The translations under genes and the position numbers were made by a program. The notes under the pieces are model-generated. The model had not been told where the DNA came from. It worked only from the letters and a program-made list of their open reading frames with translations, and ran no database searches. Positions 22,491-33,194 of a stretch of 64,000 bases of DNA are shown here, in pieces. How positions within the stretch are numbered: position 1 is the first letter of the stretch; every line of letters begins with the position of its first letter. Origin of the DNA: an uncultured Lachnospiraceae bacterium (lineage in GTDB: Bacteria > Bacillota > Clostridia > Lachnospirales > Lachnospiraceae); assembly GCA_946546945.1 (NCBI GenBank), contig CAMNOU010000008.1, positions 1 to 64,000 of the forward strand, in the 5' to 3' direction.

Positions 22491-24164
22491 ATGACTTTTT
22501 TTGAAAACATGAGACGGTGGGGCCCATTGCTGTCCGTCGTTGTTGTCGGAGGGATGGCGGCTTCTTCGCTGTCCGGGTATGAGCTCCCGCACTATGAGCT
22601 GGAGGCGCAGGCAGCCGTTTTGGAAAATGACCGGCCGGTGCCGGAACAGCAGCAGGAAGAGACGGTAATTGGTGCGGGGAATTGGGAACTGGAAGATGGT
22701 GTATACCGCGGAAAAGGAGTCGGATATGCCGGTGAGATCGTGGTGGATGTGACGATCAGCGACAGAACAATCACGGATATCGAGATTGTCAGCTCTCAGG
22801 ATGATGCCGCTTACCTGAACCGTGCAAAAGGAGTGATCGATTCGATTCTTTCTGCGCAGACTCTGGATGTGGATACCGTATCCGGAGCAACGTACAGCTC
22901 CAACGGCATCATCAGAGCTGTGAAAAATGCGCTGACAGGTGAGGAAGATACCTCGTCTGTACAGCAGACGAACGCGGGGAAGACAGCTCCCTCTCTGGAG
23001 ACGGCAGAAGATCCGGCCGCATATCGGGATGGGGAATATTATGGAAAAGGCACCGGATTTGGAGGTGAAATGACGGTGAAGGTTGTGATCACCGGCGGTA
23101 AGATCGCTTCCATTGATGTTGTCTCTCATAACGATGATGATTCCTTTTTCAATCGTGCATCTGTTCTGCTGTCACAAATCGTAGAACGGCAGAGTACAAA
23201 TGTAGATGTGGTTTCCGGGGCGACATACAGTTCGGCCGGACTGATCAATGCCGTCCGGGATGCGCTGCGGCAGGCGGCAGCGGACACAGGGACAGCAGAA
23301 CAGCCTGAAATGGTACAGACGAACAGGCAAGGCACACAGCAGCAAAACACACAGAAACCGCAGGAACCTGAGCGGGTGGAAGAGCCGTCCGGATACAAAG
23401 ATGGTGTGTATTATGGAACGGGAACCGGTTTTGGCGGAGATATAGAACTGAAGGTAACTGTGTCCGGAGGGAAAATTGTTTCTGTGGAGGTGGTCAGTAC
23501 CGAGGATGATGAAGCGTTCTTTTCGAAGGCCGCAGTTTTACTTGACCGAATCGTGGAGCAGCAAAGTACAAATGTCGATACGGTCTCAGGCGCTACCTAC
23601 AGCTCTGCCGGGATCATTCAGGCGGCAAGAGACGCGTTGAGCAAGGCCGGAATCGCAGATGGAACAGAGAAGGAATCCGGAACGCAGCCGGAGGTTCCGG
23701 ATGACGGTCAGAAGACTGAACCGGATGAGACCCTTCCGGAGACGAAACCGGAAGAACAGCCGGAAGTGCAGCCGGAGGAGGAAGAGAAGTCTGTGAGCCG
23801 CAAATATGAAAACGGTTCTTACAGCGGTCGGGCATTTTGCGCTGACCCCGGAGAAGAGGCTTTGTTTTCGTATGAATTAGGACTTACGATTACCATTGAA
23901 GACGATCGGATCACGGGCATTTCGAATGTAACGGAAAACGGAACCGATTATACAGCCGGTACTGAAAATGACGTTTTCATAAGGAAGGCACTGGAGGGAA
24001 CCAAAAAGAAAACAGGTTTGCTGGCACAGATTCTTTCCGGAGATATTTCTGCGGGAAGCGTGTCTGTCGATGCGGTGACGGGAGCCACCTATTCGTCACA
24101 GGCCATTCAGAACGCTGTGTCGGATGCTCTGGGAAAAGCTGAAATCAACGGAGATGAATCATGA
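22491..24164 (+). CDS. secreted multi-domain FMN-binding protein (four FMN_bind domains)
   Basis: Four tandem domains each ending VD(T/V/A)V(S/T)GATYSS; acidic/Pro/Gln-rich linkers; N-terminal hydrophobic segment. Confidence 0.9.
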   Translation: MTFFENMRRWGPLLSVVVVGGMAASSLSGYELPHYELEAQAAVLENDRPVPEQQQEETVIGAGNWELEDGVYRGKGVGYAGEIVVDVTISDRTITDIEIVSSQDDAAYLNRAKGVIDSILSAQTLDVDTVSGATYSSNGIIRAVKNALTGEEDTSSVQQTNAGKTAPSLETAEDPAAYRDGEYYGKGTGFGGEMTVKVVITGGKIASIDVVSHNDDDSFFNRASVLLSQIVERQSTNVDVVSGATYSSAGLINAVRDALRQAAADTGTAEQPEMVQTNRQGTQQQNTQKPQEPERVEEPSGYKDGVYYGTGTGFGGDIELKVTVSGGKIVSVEVVSTEDDEAFFSKAAVLLDRIVEQQSTNVDTVSGATYSSAGIIQAARDALSKAGIADGTEKESGTQPEVPDDGQKTEPDETLPETKPEEQPEVQPEEEEKSVSRKYENGSYSGRAFCADPGEEALFSYELGLTITIEDDRITGISNVTENGTDYTAGTENDVFIRKALEGTKKKTGLLAQILSGDISAGSVSVDAVTGATYSSQAIQNAVSDALGKAEINGDES

Positions 24165-24589
24165 AATCAGTCATCATAAGAGTTGCGGGAATAGCAGCAG
24201 TCGTCATGATTGTTCTTCAATACAACGGCGTGCTGAAAGAACGAAGTCTGGCGGAGGCAAGTATTCTGGAGGTTTATGAGGCGGCTGTGGCTGCCCGGGA
24301 GGAAACATCTGCTGACAAACCATACAAAGACGGAGTCTACACCGCAGAAGCACAGGGATATGGAGGAACGATCGAAATCGAAGCGGTGGTCGAAAACGGA
24401 TGGCTGCAGGAGATTACGATTGTGTCCGCAGAAAAGGAAGATGCCGCCTATCTGAGCATGGCAGAGGAAATCATTCCGGAAATAATTACAAACCAGAGTG
24501 CGGATGTTGACACGATTACCGGAGCGACTTTCAGTTCCGGAGGAATCCGCAAGGCAGCGGAAGAGGCATTGGAGAAGGCAGAAAAGTAG
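24161..24589 (+). CDS. membrane-anchored FMN-binding protein (single FMN_bind domain)
   Basis: N-terminal TM, GVYTAEAQGYGGTIEIE...VDTITGATFSS; overlaps the upstream stop by 4 nt (ATGA). Confidence 0.88.
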   Translation: MKSVIIRVAGIAAVVMIVLQYNGVLKERSLAEASILEVYEAAVAAREETSADKPYKDGVYTAEAQGYGGTIEIEAVVENGWLQEITIVSAEKEDAAYLSMAEEIIPEIITNQSADVDTITGATFSSGGIRKAAEEALEKAEK

Positions 24590-24590
24590 T

Positions 24591-25484
24591 ATGGATGAAG
24601 GGAATATGTCTGTGGCAGAAAAGAGAGAAAAGCGAAGGAAAAAACCGGCAAAAAGAAAAATACACGGATGGGTCAGAGCAGCGGTCCAGGTGTTCTTTTT
24701 CCTTTTGATGCCTTCTGCATATACCTCGGCATTTGCCGGTATCAAATATATTTTTGCGCAGATCGGACTGGCTGAACCGGTGAAACCGGAGATGTTTCTT
24801 ATTGTGCTCATTGTTCTTTGCGTTTTTACGATTGTGTTCGGCAGATTTTTCTGCGGGTTTGCATGTGCGTTCGGAAGCCTTGGAGATTTCTTCCGGTGGA
24901 TAACGCTGAGTCTGTGTAAAAAGATAAAGAAAAAGCCTCCAAAGCTGCCCGAAAAGGCAGGACGGATTTTCAGCCTTGGGAAATACGCAGTTCTGGCGGT
25001 TGTGATCGTCCTTTGCTATAAAGGACTGTTTCAGAATGTACAGTCTGCAAGCCCCTGGACGGTTTTTTCCCTGATTCATGCGCGGAACTTTGCATTATCC
25101 GGGTATATCCCGGGCATCATCCTGCTTCTTCTGATCATTGCGGGAATGTGTCTGGAAGACAGATTTTTCTGCCGGTTCCTCTGCCCGATGGGAGCTGTTT
25201 TTTCGATACTGCCCGTGCCGGGACTGTTCGGCCTTGTCCGGGACAGGGAGAACTGCATCAAAAACTGCAGTGCCTGCACGCGGACCTGCCCTTCCAACAT
25301 CGAATTGCCGGAGACCGGTAAATATGAAATCAGAGGGGATTGTTTTCAGTGTCAGAAATGTACGGACACCTGTCCGAAAGGAAACATACACACCGGTATC
25401 CGCAAGCTGAAGGGGAATGAAATCTGGTTTACGGTTCTGAGGGCTGCTTTGCTTTTCGGCATTCTGAAATACATTGGTCTGTAA
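24591..25484 (+). CDS. NapH/NosR-type polytopic membrane 4Fe-4S protein
   Basis: CGFACAFGSLGDF, CRFLCPMGAVFS, CIKNCSACTRTCP, CFQCQKCTDTCPKG; start ATG 24591. Confidence 0.88.
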   Translation: MDEGNMSVAEKREKRRKKPAKRKIHGWVRAAVQVFFFLLMPSAYTSAFAGIKYIFAQIGLAEPVKPEMFLIVLIVLCVFTIVFGRFFCGFACAFGSLGDFFRWITLSLCKKIKKKPPKLPEKAGRIFSLGKYAVLAVVIVLCYKGLFQNVQSASPWTVFSLIHARNFALSGYIPGIILLLLIIAGMCLEDRFFCRFLCPMGAVFSILPVPGLFGLVRDRENCIKNCSACTRTCPSNIELPETGKYEIRGDCFQCQKCTDTCPKGNIHTGIRKLKGNEIWFTVLRAALLFGILKYIGL

Positions 25485-25499
25485 AAAAATTTGGTTAAT

Positions 25500-25536
25500 G
25501 GTTAGAAGATTCTAATAATAGTTGCGTATACAGAAC
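25500..25536 (+). promoter_or_regulatory. shared cis element, copy 2
   Basis: ggttagaagattctaataatagttgcgtatacagaac; 28 of 37 positions identical to 21334-21370 by hand alignment. Confidence 0.55.
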
Positions 25537-25574
25537 CTTGTGAGAATCTCTGACTTATTAATATAGAAAAAAAG

Positions 25575-28073
25575 ATGAGGAGGAAGCCTATGAAGAAAAG
25601 GAGAATATTTTTGTGCAAAGCCCTTGCGGGGGCAGTGTCGGTATCCATGATTGCCGGAACGCTTCCTGCAGCTGCGATTGCTGCGGAAAGTGCTGCCGGT
25701 GCGCAGGACGGAACCTATACCGCATCTGTGACAGTCGAACCGGATGAGGACGGGGATTTCACAGCGTATCCGATCGAGGTGCGTGTGACCGTACAGGACG
25801 GTGCAATCACAGATATCGGATTCACAGACAATAACACCTATTCCGCAGCAGGAGCGAAGCGGGCGGAAATCACCACCAACACATTGTCATCCACGGATGC
25901 AATGGATGTGCTGCGGGCGGCGGTGATCGAGAAAAACAACACAAAAGATATCGATGTGGTATCGGAGGCCACCTGCAGTTCCAAAGCGATTCTGGAAGCG
26001 GTGAACGCTGCGATTGCTTCTGCTCCGGAAAAATCCGGGACAGAACCGCAGGAGGAAGCAACAGAACAGGACATCTATGTTCTCATGAATATTCCATATG
26101 ATAAATTCTATGAGGAGGAAGCTGTCAACGATGTTCCGGTCGACGCTGTTTCTTCTGCAACCATGCAGAAAACAAAAAATGATAATTTTTCCGGCACGTA
26201 TCATGTTAATGCGGATGGATCCGACATAACCGGAATCACCTACCCTGTCAAAGTCCCTGCAGGCACGGATCTTTCGGCGTATAAGGAGATTACAGATGAT
26301 GCGGAAATCACCCTGGCGGTTTCCGGAAGAGGACAGGTGACTACCACAACCTATAAGGGCGCACAGGCATTGTTTGAGAATCCTTCCTATGCTTATTACC
26401 GCCTGAGCACAGAACCAGCTGCATATAAGGAGCTTTCTGTCGGCGAAGACGGAAGTTTCCATTTTGGAAAGACAAACGCACAGACGGCAACAGCGGTCTC
26501 CGGGATCGATCTTGCGACGTCTTCCAGATATGGAGATTATCAGATCGATCTGGACGACAACCTGATTCCCGAAGGGAAAAAAGTAATCGGTGCAATCATC
26601 CATACAACAGATGGATACGGATATGGATTGAGAAGCCTCGAGAATATCTGGGTGAGGACAAACCAGATTTCCTGGGGTTCCGGATTCATGGAAAAAGAAT
26701 CGCACGGAAATACGCTGAACCCGGCTGCTTATATATCCATGATGGGGAAAACAATCTCAGATGTAACCTATTATTTGTCTGATTATAGTCTTCTGAACGT
26801 GGATGTAGAGGATGTCTATGTTCCCTGGAAACACAGCGGGAGCGCTTCGGCAGAGAACGCAGATTACTCGTCGGGAAGAACGAACGTATCCGTGACAGGG
26901 CTTCCGGCTGATTTTGAAGCAGAATACAATGTTTCCGGACTGGAAAATGTTTCTTATCAGAATGGCATCCTGACTTTTGATCAGGGAACGGCGTCAAAAG
27001 GAATTTATACGCTGACCGTTTCAGATAAGTCTGGGAAATATGCGGCGATTACCGCAAACTTTGAACTGTATACTTCCGTTATGCCGGCGGCCTTCAATGG
27101 CAGCAGCACGGCACCGGGTCTTGTTAAAGCAGAAAAAGAGGAGATAACCGAAACGGATCTGAAAGATTATCTTTCCAATATCACTTCCGTCAGCGTAAAC
27201 GGAACGTCCTATCCGGCATTCGGAAGACAGGCAAAGGTCCTGATCGATCCGGAAACCGGGGCTTTGAATACCGCAGATCCCATCTTTGCAGAAGAAGCGG
27301 ATTACGAGATAGCTGTTTCTTCGACAGGATATAAAGAACTGACTTTCCAATATGTAAAGAAGGCTGCAGAGACACAGCCGGAAAAAGAGGAAGAGGCTGA
27401 GAAAAAGAACGGGCTTTCCGATACAAAGGATGCAGATGGGAACTGGTACTACTATGCGGACGGTAAAATCGGAACCGGCGTCACAACAGTTGCCAAAAAC
27501 AAGAATGGCTGGTGGTATGTAAAGAACGGTAAAGTGGACTTCACCTATACCGGAATCGCAAAAAATGAGAACGGCTGGTGGCGGATCGTCAAAGGCAAGG
27601 TAGACTTTAACTGCAACAGCGTGGAGAAAAACGAGAACGGCTGGTGGTATATCCGCAAAGGTAAAGTTGATTTCGGCTACACCGGAATCGCAAAGAACAA
27701 AAACGGCTGGTGGCGGATCGTCAAAGGCAAGGTAGACTTTAACTGCAACAGCGTGGAGAAAAACGAGAACGGCTGGTGGTATATCCGCAAAGGTAAAGTT
27801 GATTTCGGCTACACCGGAATCGCAAAGAACAAAAACGGCTGGTGGCGGATCGTCAAAGGCAAGGTAGACTTCAGCTGCAACAGCGTGGAGAAAAACGAGA
27901 ACGGCTGGTGGTATCTGCGCGGCGGCAAAGTGGATTTTGCCTACAATGGAATCGCGAAGAACCAGAACGGCTGGTGGGTCATCCGCAAAGGAAAAGTTGA
28001 TTTCAAATACAATGGAACCATCCGGGCAGATGGACGCACATGGCGTGTTGTCAGAGGAAGATTAGTAAGATAA
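25575..28073 (+). CDS. secreted surface protein: FMN_bind-like domain, Tp47-like region, C-terminal wall-binding-type repeats
   Basis: Signal peptide; DGTYTASVTVEP...IDVVSEATCSSKAI; VLMNIPYDKFYEEEAVNDVPVDAVSSAT...; C-terminal KNENGWWxIxKGKVDF repeats. Confidence 0.8.
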   Translation: MRRKPMKKRRIFLCKALAGAVSVSMIAGTLPAAAIAAESAAGAQDGTYTASVTVEPDEDGDFTAYPIEVRVTVQDGAITDIGFTDNNTYSAAGAKRAEITTNTLSSTDAMDVLRAAVIEKNNTKDIDVVSEATCSSKAILEAVNAAIASAPEKSGTEPQEEATEQDIYVLMNIPYDKFYEEEAVNDVPVDAVSSATMQKTKNDNFSGTYHVNADGSDITGITYPVKVPAGTDLSAYKEITDDAEITLAVSGRGQVTTTTYKGAQALFENPSYAYYRLSTEPAAYKELSVGEDGSFHFGKTNAQTATAVSGIDLATSSRYGDYQIDLDDNLIPEGKKVIGAIIHTTDGYGYGLRSLENIWVRTNQISWGSGFMEKESHGNTLNPAAYISMMGKTISDVTYYLSDYSLLNVDVEDVYVPWKHSGSASAENADYSSGRTNVSVTGLPADFEAEYNVSGLENVSYQNGILTFDQGTASKGIYTLTVSDKSGKYAAITANFELYTSVMPAAFNGSSTAPGLVKAEKEEITETDLKDYLSNITSVSVNGTSYPAFGRQAKVLIDPETGALNTADPIFAEEADYEIAVSSTGYKELTFQYVKKAAETQPEKEEEAEKKNGLSDTKDADGNWYYYADGKIGTGVTTVAKNKNGWWYVKNGKVDFTYTGIAKNENGWWRIVKGKVDFNCNSVEKNENGWWYIRKGKVDFGYTGIAKNKNGWWRIVKGKVDFNCNSVEKNENGWWYIRKGKVDFGYTGIAKNKNGWWRIVKGKVDFSCNSVEKNENGWWYLRGGKVDFAYNGIAKNQNGWWVIRKGKVDFKYNGTIRADGRTWRVVRGRLVR
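27549..27944 (+). repeat. three tandem 132-bp units (44 aa = 2 x 22 aa) within the surface protein gene
   Basis: Units 27549-27680, 27681-27812, 27813-27944; first two nearly identical. Confidence 0.92.
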
Positions 28074-28112
28074 GACAATCCGAAAACAGAATGATGTATG
28101 TTCAGGTCATGA

Positions 28113-28150
28113 TTCCCCCGAAGGAAACGGCTTTCTTCGGGGGAATTTCT
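28113..28150 (+). terminator. terminator of surface protein gene
   Basis: ttcccccgaag ... cttcgggggaa tttct. Confidence 0.75.
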
Positions 28151-28168
28151 GTCAGAAGGAAAAAAATC

Positions 28169-28197
28169 TTGACAAGGAAGAGCGAATTTAATATAAT
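28169..28197 (+). promoter_or_regulatory. sigma-A promoter for str operon
   Basis: TTGACA - 17 nt - TATAAT. Confidence 0.8.
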
Positions 28198-28296
28198 ATC
28201 ATAGCGTGCATAAAAAGGCATGATGGCATTCAGAAAACGAGTTTGCCGGGATTGCCTGACGCTGCGCGATTTCAAATAATACAGGAGGTGAATAGA

Positions 28297-28719
28297 ATGC
28301 CAACATTTAACCAGTTAGTAAGAAAGGGTCGCCAGACTTCTGCTAAGAAATCTACAGCACCTGCTCTGCAGAGAGGTTACAACTCTTTACAGAAAAAGCC
28401 GACGAACACATCTTCTCCGCAGAAGAGAGGCGTGTGCACAGCAGTTAAGACAGCTACTCCTAAAAAACCTAACTCAGCTCTGAGAAAGATTGCCAGAGTT
28501 CGTCTTTCCAACGGAATCGAAGTAACAAGCTACATTCCGGGTGAAGGCCACAATCTTCAGGAGCATAGTGTTGTTCTGATCCGTGGCGGACGTGTTAAGG
28601 ATTTACCTGGTACGAGATACCACATCATCAGAGGTACGCTGGATACCGCAGGCGTAGCGAACCGTAAACAGGCTCGTTCCAAATACGGTGCCAAGAGACC
28701 GAAAGCAGCTAAGAAATAA
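28297..28719 (+). CDS. rpsL: 30S ribosomal protein S12
   Basis: [13 protein letters not shown]...[18 protein letters not shown]. Confidence 0.98.
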   Translation: MPTFNQLVRKGRQTSAKKSTAPALQRGYNSLQKKPTNTSSPQKRGVCTAVKTATPKKPNSALRKIARVRLSNGIEVTSYIPGEGHNLQEHSVVLIRGGRVKDLPGTRYHIIRGTLDTAGVANRKQARSKYGAKRPKAAKK

Positions 28720-28931
28720 TCAGTAAGAGCTGCAGTTGATTCATTGTATCACAAACAGAACTTATGTAAAAATGTTGGAATTCTACTTATCTGAACATAG
28801 ATAAAGCTGTTCCGGCATGAACACATTTGAAAGACACATGTGAGTACCGTTGAATTAATCAAGTAACTTTTGACTGTGATGCAGTCATATTCGTGCTGAC
28901 CATTCCGGGATGCACAGAGCGAAGAAAATAA

Positions 28932-29423
<492 letters not shown>

Positions 29424-29441
29424 TAATAGGAGGATTAGCCA

Positions 29442-31559
29442 ATGGCTGGAAGAGAATATCCGCTTGAGAGAACCAGAAATATTGGTATCATGGCTCATAT
29501 CGATGCTGGTAAGACCACATTGACCGAGCGTATCCTCTATTATACTGGTATCAACTACAAGATCGGTGATACTCACGAAGGCACTGCTACCATGGACTGG
29601 ATGGAGCAGGAGCAGGAGAGAGGTATCACAATTACTTCAGCTGCTACTACATGTCACTGGACATTGCAGAAGGATAATAAGCCAGCACCCGGAGCTTTAG
29701 AGCATCGTATCAACATTATTGATACCCCGGGCCACGTTGACTTTACAGTTGAAGTAGAGCGTTCCCTTCGTGTACTGGACGGCGCTGTCGGCGTCTTCTG
29801 TGCAAAGGGTGGTGTTGAGCCTCAGTCAGAAAATGTATGGCGCCAGGCTGACACCTATAATGTACCGCGTATGGCATTCATCAACAAGATGGACATCCTC
29901 GGTGCGAACTTCTACGGAGCTGTTGATCAGATCCGTGAAAGACTTGGAAAAAATGCCATCATCCTTCAGCTCCCGATCGGGAAAGAGGATGATTTCAAGG
30001 GCATCATCGACCTGTTCGAGATGAAGGCATATATTTACAATGATGATAAGGGCGAAGATATCGAAATCACAGATATCCCCGCAGATATGGCTGATGACGC
30101 AGAGCTTTATCATGATGAGCTGATCGAGAAGATCTGCGAACTTGATGATGATCTTACCATGATGTATCTGGAAGGCGAGGAGCCGTCTGTAGAGCAGCTG
30201 AAAGCAGTTCTGAGAAAAGCAACATGCGAGTGTACAGCAGTACCGGTATGCTGCGGATCTGCTTACAGAAACAAGGGCGTTCAGAAAATGCTGGATGCTG
30301 TTGTTGAATTTATGCCTGCTCCGACCGACATCCCGTCAATCAAGGGTACAGATATGGACGGCAACGAAATCGAAAGACATTCTTCCGATGATGAGCCTTT
30401 CTCTGCGCTGGCATTCAAGATCATGACAGACCCGTTCGTAGGAAAACTCGCATTCTTCCGTGTTTATTCCGGAACAATGAACTCAGGTTCCTATGTATAC
30501 AACTCTACAAAGGGCAAAAAAGAGCGTGTCGGACGTATCCTTCAGATGCATGCGAACAAGAGAACAGAGCTTGACAAAGTATACTCCGGAGATATTGCCG
30601 CAGCAGTAGGTTTCAAGATCACAACGACCGGTGATACCATCTGTGATGAGCAGCATCCGGTTATTCTTGAGTCCATGGAGTTCCCGGAGCCGGTTATCGA
30701 GCTGGCAATTGAGCCGAAGACAAAAGCCGGACAGGGCAAGATGGGTGAAGCACTTGCAAAACTTGCAGAAGAGGATCCGACCTTCCGTGCGCATACCGAT
30801 CCGGAGACCGGTCAGACCATTATCGCCGGCATGGGCGAGCTTCATCTGGAGATCATCGTAGACCGTCTGCTCCGTGAGTTCAAGGTTGAGGCAAATGTTG
30901 GTGCTCCTCAGGTTGCTTACAAAGAGACATTTACGAAACCGGTTGATCAGGAATACAAATATGCAAAACAGTCCGGTGGTCGTGGACAGTATGGTCACTG
31001 TAAAGTTAAATTCGAGCCGATGGATGCAAACGCAGAAGAGACATTCAAGTTTGAGTCTGCTGTTGTCGGAGGCGCGATTCCGAAAGAGTATATTCCGGCA
31101 GTCGGAGAAGGTATTGAGGAAGCAGCACAGGCAGGTATCCTTGCAGGATTCCCTGTACTTGGCATCAAGGCGACTGTTTATGATGGTTCCTACCATGAGG
31201 TCGACTCTTCCGAGATGGCATTCCACATTGCAGGATCCATGTGTTTCAAAGAGGCGATGAAGAAAGCTGACCCGACACTTCTTGAGCCGATTATGAAGGT
31301 CGAGGTTACGATGCCGGAAGAATACATGGGCGATGTCATCGGCGACATCAACTCCCGCCGCGGACGTATCGAAGGTATGGATGACCTGGGCGGCGGAAAG
31401 ATCGTCAGAGGTTATGTACCTCTTGCAGAGATGTTCGGTTATTCGACCGATCTGCGATCCAGAACACAGGGACGTGGTAACTACTCCATGTTCTTTGAAA
31501 GATATGAGCCGGTTCCGAAATCAGTTCAGGAGAAAATTATTTCTAATAGCGGAAAATAA
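29442..31559 (+). CDS. fusA: elongation factor G
   Basis: [25 protein letters not shown]; 705 aa. Confidence 0.99.
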   Translation: MAGREYPLERTRNIGIMAHIDAGKTTLTERILYYTGINYKIGDTHEGTATMDWMEQEQERGITITSAATTCHWTLQKDNKPAPGALEHRINIIDTPGHVDFTVEVERSLRVLDGAVGVFCAKGGVEPQSENVWRQADTYNVPRMAFINKMDILGANFYGAVDQIRERLGKNAIILQLPIGKEDDFKGIIDLFEMKAYIYNDDKGEDIEITDIPADMADDAELYHDELIEKICELDDDLTMMYLEGEEPSVEQLKAVLRKATCECTAVPVCCGSAYRNKGVQKMLDAVVEFMPAPTDIPSIKGTDMDGNEIERHSSDDEPFSALAFKIMTDPFVGKLAFFRVYSGTMNSGSYVYNSTKGKKERVGRILQMHANKRTELDKVYSGDIAAAVGFKITTTGDTICDEQHPVILESMEFPEPVIELAIEPKTKAGQGKMGEALAKLAEEDPTFRAHTDPETGQTIIAGMGELHLEIIVDRLLREFKVEANVGAPQVAYKETFTKPVDQEYKYAKQSGGRGQYGHCKVKFEPMDANAEETFKFESAVVGGAIPKEYIPAVGEGIEEAAQAGILAGFPVLGIKATVYDGSYHEVDSSEMAFHIAGSMCFKEAMKKADPTLLEPIMKVEVTMPEEYMGDVIGDINSRRGRIEGMDDLGGGKIVRGYVPLAEMFGYSTDLRSRTQGRGNYSMFFERYEPVPKSVQEKIISNSGK

Positions 31560-31663
31560 TCCTTGAAATACTTGGAGGTTTCTAATATAATCGAACTATC
31601 CGAGATGTTTCAAAACGAAAAAAAGAATGCCCATTCAGGGCTATGTTAAGGAGGACCAAAGTA

Positions 31664-32851
31664 ATGGCAAAAGCAAAATTTGACAGAACCAAAACACATT
31701 GTAATATCGGTACCATCGGCCACGTTGACCATGGTAAAACCACACTTACAGCTGCGATCACAAAAGTACTGGCTGAGCGCGTACCGGGCAATGAGAAAGT
31801 AGATTTCGAGAACATCGATAAAGCTCCCGAAGAGAGAGAGCGTGGTATCACAATTTCCACAGCACACGTTGAGTACTCAACAGAGAAACGTCACTATGCA
31901 CACGTTGACTGCCCGGGCCATGCTGACTATGTAAAGAACATGATCACTGGTGCAGCTCAGATGGATGGCGCTATCCTTGTAGTAGCTGCTACAGATGGTG
32001 TTATGGCTCAGACAAAAGAGCACATCCTTCTTTCCCGTCAGGTAGGCGTTCCTTATATCGTAGTATTCATGAACAAGTGCGATATGGTAGATGATGATGA
32101 ACTTCTTGAGCTGGTTGAGATGGAGATCACAGAGCAGCTTGAAGAGTATGGTTTCACAGACTGCCCGATCATCCGTGGTTCAGCTCTGAAAGCTCTGGAA
32201 GATCCGAACAGCGAGTGGGGCGACAAGATCATGGAGCTCATGAACGTAGTTGATGAGTATATTCCGGATCCTCAGCGTGAGACAGATAAGCCGTTCCTTA
32301 TGCCGGTAGAGGATGTATTCACAATCACAGGTCGTGGTACAGTTGCTACAGGTAGAGTAGAGCGTGGTACTCTTCATATGAACGAAGAAGTTGAAATCGT
32401 TGGTATCAAGGAAGAGACACAGAAGACAACTGTTACAGGTATCGAGATGTTCCGTAAGCTGTTAGACGAGGCTCAGGCTGGTGATAACATCGGTGCTCTT
32501 CTTCGTGGTATCAAGAGAGAGGACATCGAGCGTGGACAGGTACTTGCTAAACCGGGTACTGTAACATGCCATACAAAATTCACAGCTCAGGTTTACGTTC
32601 TGACAAAAGACGAGGGTGGCCGTCATACACCTTTCTTCAACAACTATCGTCCGCAGTTCTACTTCAGAACAACAGACGTAACAGGTGTTTGCAACCTTCC
32701 GGAAGGCACAGAGATGTGCATGCCTGGCGATAACGTAGAGATGACAATCGAACTGATTCATCCGATCGCTATGGAGCAGGGTCTTACATTCGCTATCCGT
32801 GAGGGTGGCCGTACAGTAGGATCAGGCCGTGTTGCTACAATCATCGAGTAA
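31664..32851 (+). CDS. tuf: elongation factor Tu
   Basis: [32 protein letters not shown]. Confidence 0.99.
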   Translation: MAKAKFDRTKTHCNIGTIGHVDHGKTTLTAAITKVLAERVPGNEKVDFENIDKAPEERERGITISTAHVEYSTEKRHYAHVDCPGHADYVKNMITGAAQMDGAILVVAATDGVMAQTKEHILLSRQVGVPYIVVFMNKCDMVDDDELLELVEMEITEQLEEYGFTDCPIIRGSALKALEDPNSEWGDKIMELMNVVDEYIPDPQRETDKPFLMPVEDVFTITGRGTVATGRVERGTLHMNEEVEIVGIKEETQKTTVTGIEMFRKLLDEAQAGDNIGALLRGIKREDIERGQVLAKPGTVTCHTKFTAQVYVLTKDEGGRHTPFFNNYRPQFYFRTTDVTGVCNLPEGTEMCMPGDNVEMTIELIHPIAMEQGLTFAIREGGRTVGSGRVATIIE

Positions 32852-32881
32852 TCGTTGAGCACATTATATTAGCATTTATTT

Positions 32882-32910
32882 CCCCGGAGACATTCTGTCT
32901 CCGGGGGTTC
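32882..32910 (+). terminator. terminator after tuf
   Basis: ccccggaga cattctg tctccgggg ttctattta. Confidence 0.7.
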
Positions 32911-33194
32911 TATTTATATTCAAAAAAACAATTCTAATCATTTCTGATTTCTAATTATATAAATCCATCTGAAACCAGACAAATGTACATGTCAGAAACA
33001 CCAGAGAGAAAAAATGTCACGTACGGAGTCGAATCCATAGGCGGCAAATAGAAATAACAAGATAAGGCGATTGCAGAAACCAGATGCAGGATTGTGTTTT
33101 TGGGATTTTGTGATATAATATGATTAAAAACAAAGGAATTATGTGATTTACATACCAAAAAATTTAAGAATTTTGTGATCGGAGATGAAGAATC

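Noticed and set aside
27481-28060. Regularly spaced repeats that could suggest a CRISPR array
   Set aside because: Repeats are in frame within a CDS, encode GWW wall-binding-type motifs, have a 132-bp period and no unique spacers.
32930-33190. Minus-strand ORF 32955..33311 after tuf
   Set aside because: AT-rich intergenic region, no SD, no family resemblance, overlaps the AAA_14 gene start.
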